Assembly (NCBI GenBank): GCA_024743175.1 | Contig: JANSXA010000003.1 | Coordinates: 248,001-312,000, forward strand | DNA length: 64,000 bases | DNA from: Pseudomonadaceae bacterium | GTDB taxonomy: Bacteria > Pseudomonadota > Gammaproteobacteria > Pseudomonadales > Azotimanducaceae | Reading direction: 5' to 3' | In this document: piece by piece, positions 62,327 through 64,000 of the stretch | How the letters are laid out: each line of letters starts with the position of its first letter | How positions within the stretch are numbered: the first letter of the stretch is position 1 | Notes under the pieces: model-generated | The model's database searches: none | The model's input: the letters and a program-made list of their open reading frames with translations, nothing else | Told to the model about the DNA's origin: nothing | Position numbers and translations under genes: made by a program

Positions 62327-63292
62327 ATGGAGAAAGTCATTGCGCTGCTCGTGCTGTTGTCAGCGGCAGGCTGTCAGCAGACGGTAGATAATCAGCTGCA
62401 AAACAGTTTACGAATCAACGAACTGCAGTTTGTCGGCAGCCACAACAGCTATAAAAAGGCCATGTCGGAAAACTATGCGCAGGATCTGCGCCAGAGAAAT
62501 CCACAAGCGGCGGCAAGCCTTGAATATGAACACATCCCGCTTGCCAGGCAGTTGGATCTCGGTCTGCGCAAGCTTGAGCTGGATGTTTTTGTGTTACCCC
62601 AGGACAATGACTTCGCCGTGGGCCATGTGCAGGTCATTGATATGAACAGCCACTGCGACAGGTTAAGCATCTGCCTGGCCCAGGTGCGCCAATGGTCTGA
62701 TGCCCATCCTTCACACGTGCCAATCTGGATCAGCTTCAATGCCAAAGACGGTGTAATTGCTGGTTTGCCGGATCCATTAGCCTTTACCGCCGATGCCCTG
62801 AATAACCTGGACCAGCTGCTACAGGAGGCTTTGGGTGATCGTCTGATTCGCCCGCAGGATATTGTTGACCTCAAGTGGCCTGAGTTGGAGCAGGCCAGGG
62901 GCAAGTTTCTGCTGATTCTTGATGAACAGGGCAGCAAACGGGAACACTACCTGCAGGGATGGCAACAGCGGCCAATGTTTGTCAACATCTCAGCTGATCA
63001 TCCTGCTGCTGCCATCATGATCATCAACGATCCGATAACGGAGCAGGCCAGGATCCGCCAGCTTGTGCAGCAGGGGTTCATGGTGCGCACCCGTGCAGAC
63101 GCCGATACCATGGAAGCCAGACAAGGGGATACAAGCCGTCGTGACGCCGCATTTGACAGTGGTGCTCAAGCCATCAGCACCGACTATTATCTGAGCACCA
63201 ATCCTTTTGGCACTGACTACTCTGTTGTGTTGCCCGGTGGGGTGCGGTGTAACCCTTTGTTAACCTCACAGCCCTGCAGCATTTCTGAATAA
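62327..63292 (+). CDS. PI-PLC-like (Ca2+-dependent PLC1 family) lipoprotein
   Basis: A 321-residue exported protein. MEKVIALLVLLSAAGC is a lipoprotein signal with Cys16 as the lipidated residue. The catalytic-type His39 lies in VGSHNSYK, and ARQLDLGLRKLELDVFV, GHVQVID and FLLILDEQGSK match the PI-PLC TIM barrel of the C1 family, usually seen in marine bacteria as a phosphodiesterase. The ATG at 62327 is preferred over a GTG at 62324. It follows ribA by five bases. The natural substrate is unknown. Confidence 0.83.
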   Translation: MEKVIALLVLLSAAGCQQTVDNQLQNSLRINELQFVGSHNSYKKAMSENYAQDLRQRNPQAAASLEYEHIPLARQLDLGLRKLELDVFVLPQDNDFAVGHVQVIDMNSHCDRLSICLAQVRQWSDAHPSHVPIWISFNAKDGVIAGLPDPLAFTADALNNLDQLLQEALGDRLIRPQDIVDLKWPELEQARGKFLLILDEQGSKREHYLQGWQQRPMFVNISADHPAAAIMIINDPITEQARIRQLVQQGFMVRTRADADTMEARQGDTSRRDAAFDSGAQAISTDYYLSTNPFGTDYSVVLPGGVRCNPLLTSQPCSISE

Positions 63293-63307
63293 TCCGGCTC
63301 CTTTGTT

Positions 63308-64000
63308 TCAGACCTGCTGAATATGTCTGGCCAGGATTTGATTAAACACATCCGGTTGTTCGAAGTAGGGAGAATGTCCAGCGTCAGCGACCTCAGTTAA
63401 CGTTGCGGCAGGAAAGTGTGGCAGATAAGAAGACAATAGTGGCTGCGGAAAAAGCGGATCTTCCGCGCCCGCAATCAGTAGCGTTGGGCACGTGATGGCC
63501 TGCAACTGGTCCAGTTGCACCACGTCTTCTTTTTTCAGCAGCGTGGATAACTTGTCCCAGGAAAATTCTGTGTTGAAATTATTGATGGACTCATATAGCT
63601 GCATCAAGGCGGGTCTGCCGCGAGTGACCTGTGACATGGATGCCTGTATACCGCCGGTGTCACGACCGCGGGCACTGGTTAACGATTTCATGGCCGGGGT
63701 AGGGTTCGGATTTACAATGCCCCCGGAAGTACAGCTCAAGGTCAATGACCGCACCCGGTCAGGGGCGTCCAGCGTTGTGCGCAGGACGGTAAAGCCGCCC
63801 ATGGACTGTCCGACGAGGTGTGCTTTGTCGATGTTCAGCTCGTCCATAATGGCCAATAGATCGTCGCGAAACTGATGCACGGAGATTTCTCCAGTGCTGG
63901 GCGAGCGTGCAAAATAGCGATGATCAAACGCGACGCATTGATATGCTGATGAAAAGTGGGCAATTTGATTAAACCAGATGGCTGCGTTGCCTCCGGCGCC
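63308..64000 (-). CDS. Alpha/beta hydrolase (N-terminus beyond window)
   Basis: The C-terminal 230 residues of an alpha/beta-hydrolase enter from the right edge. The visible part has FDHRYFARSP, the nucleophile elbow VGQSMGGF, the acid in AGAEDPLFPQP and the histidine in DAGHSPYFEQP. An internal GTG at 63880 would give a shorter product but would lose the conserved upstream FDHR segment, so the real start lies outside the window. The substrate is unknown. It is convergent with the PI-PLC-like gene. Confidence 0.9.
   Translation of the reverse strand, partial: GAGGNAAIWFNQIAHFSSAYQCVAFDHRYFARSPSTGEISVHQFRDDLLAIMDELNIDKAHLVGQSMGGFTVLRTTLDAPDRVRSLTLSCTSGGIVNPNPTPAMKSLTSARGRDTGGIQASMSQVTRGRPALMQLYESINNFNTEFSWDKLSTLLKKEDVVQLDQLQAITCPTLLIAGAEDPLFPQPLLSSYLPHFPAATLTEVADAGHSPYFEQPDVFNQILARHIQQV

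Noticed and set aside
1-64000. CRISPR array, insertion sequence, prophage or antiphage island
   Set aside because: No regularly spaced repeats, transposase, integrase, phage structural gene or tRNA-adjacent att site was seen.

Overview
This window reads as an ordinary stretch of a chromosome from a free-living, probably aquatic or marine gammaproteobacterium with mid-range GC. Clues to the group are PtrB, AcnA, NudC and thiopurine methyltransferase, a LolCDE-type ABC module, a CecR/MFP/RND efflux operon, an LpxR-like outer-membrane protein, and many acyl-CoA genes of the CaiB/BaiF, thiolase, acyl-CoA dehydrogenase and MaoC families. The affiliation is inferred from gene content; no rRNA or tRNA gene was seen. 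About 60 protein genes are supported. Many begin with GTG or TTG behind a good Shine-Dalgarno, and several pairs are translationally coupled. No insertion sequence, prophage, CRISPR array or tRNA was recognised.

1-11 kb: the 5' part of an Lhr-type helicase gene runs off the left edge. It is followed by a small membrane protein coupled to an acetyl-CoA hydrolase/transferase, a small zinc-ribbon protein, oligopeptidase B, an AhpD-like protein, an SRAP (YedK/HMCES) protein, a hypothetical protein, and an unusual Gfo/Idh/MocA-aldo/keto reductase fusion with a textbook CRP-type site upstream.

11-22 kb: an envelope-transport block. A TetR regulator is divergent from a five-gene run (LolA-like periplasmic protein, two FtsX-type permeases, LolD-like ATPase, predicted outer-membrane protein). 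Convergent to it is a CecR-like TetR/MFP/RND efflux operon with overlapping palindromes at its promoter.

22-38 kb: mostly single housekeeping or accessory genes. They are LysR, SDR, histidine phosphatase, YcaQ-type DNA glycosylase, gamma-glutamyltransferase, Tpm, a PPOX-fold protein, Hsp20 behind a sigma32-like promoter, AcnA with a coupled NUDIX protein, a frameshifted PQQ dehydrogenase, TerB, a Cys-rich small protein and NudC.

38-53 kb: catabolic and redox genes. A six-gene minus-strand run (duplicated YjbR protein, CaiB/BaiF CoA-transferase, thiolase, Tat/Fe-S aldo/keto reductase, LarB, LarE) links nickel-pincer cofactor genes with acyl-CoA metabolism. Nearby are another aldo/keto reductase plus a TauD-like dioxygenase, two MFS carriers, and an intact PQQ dehydrogenase with a hypothetical gene and an acyl-CoA dehydrogenase. 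The substrate is not evident.

54-64 kb: lipid-directed functions (patatin, glycerophosphodiesterase, LpxR-like deacylase, PI-PLC-like lipoprotein), a GT-A-like protein, an acyl-CoA ligase/MaoC/LLM-oxidoreductase run followed by RibA, and a truncated alpha/beta hydrolase at the right edge.

No defence system or clearly novel machine was found. The best leads are the larB/larE acyl-CoA operon, the LolA-like/ABC/outer-membrane module, the fused oxidoreductase and the decayed PQQ-dehydrogenase paralogue.
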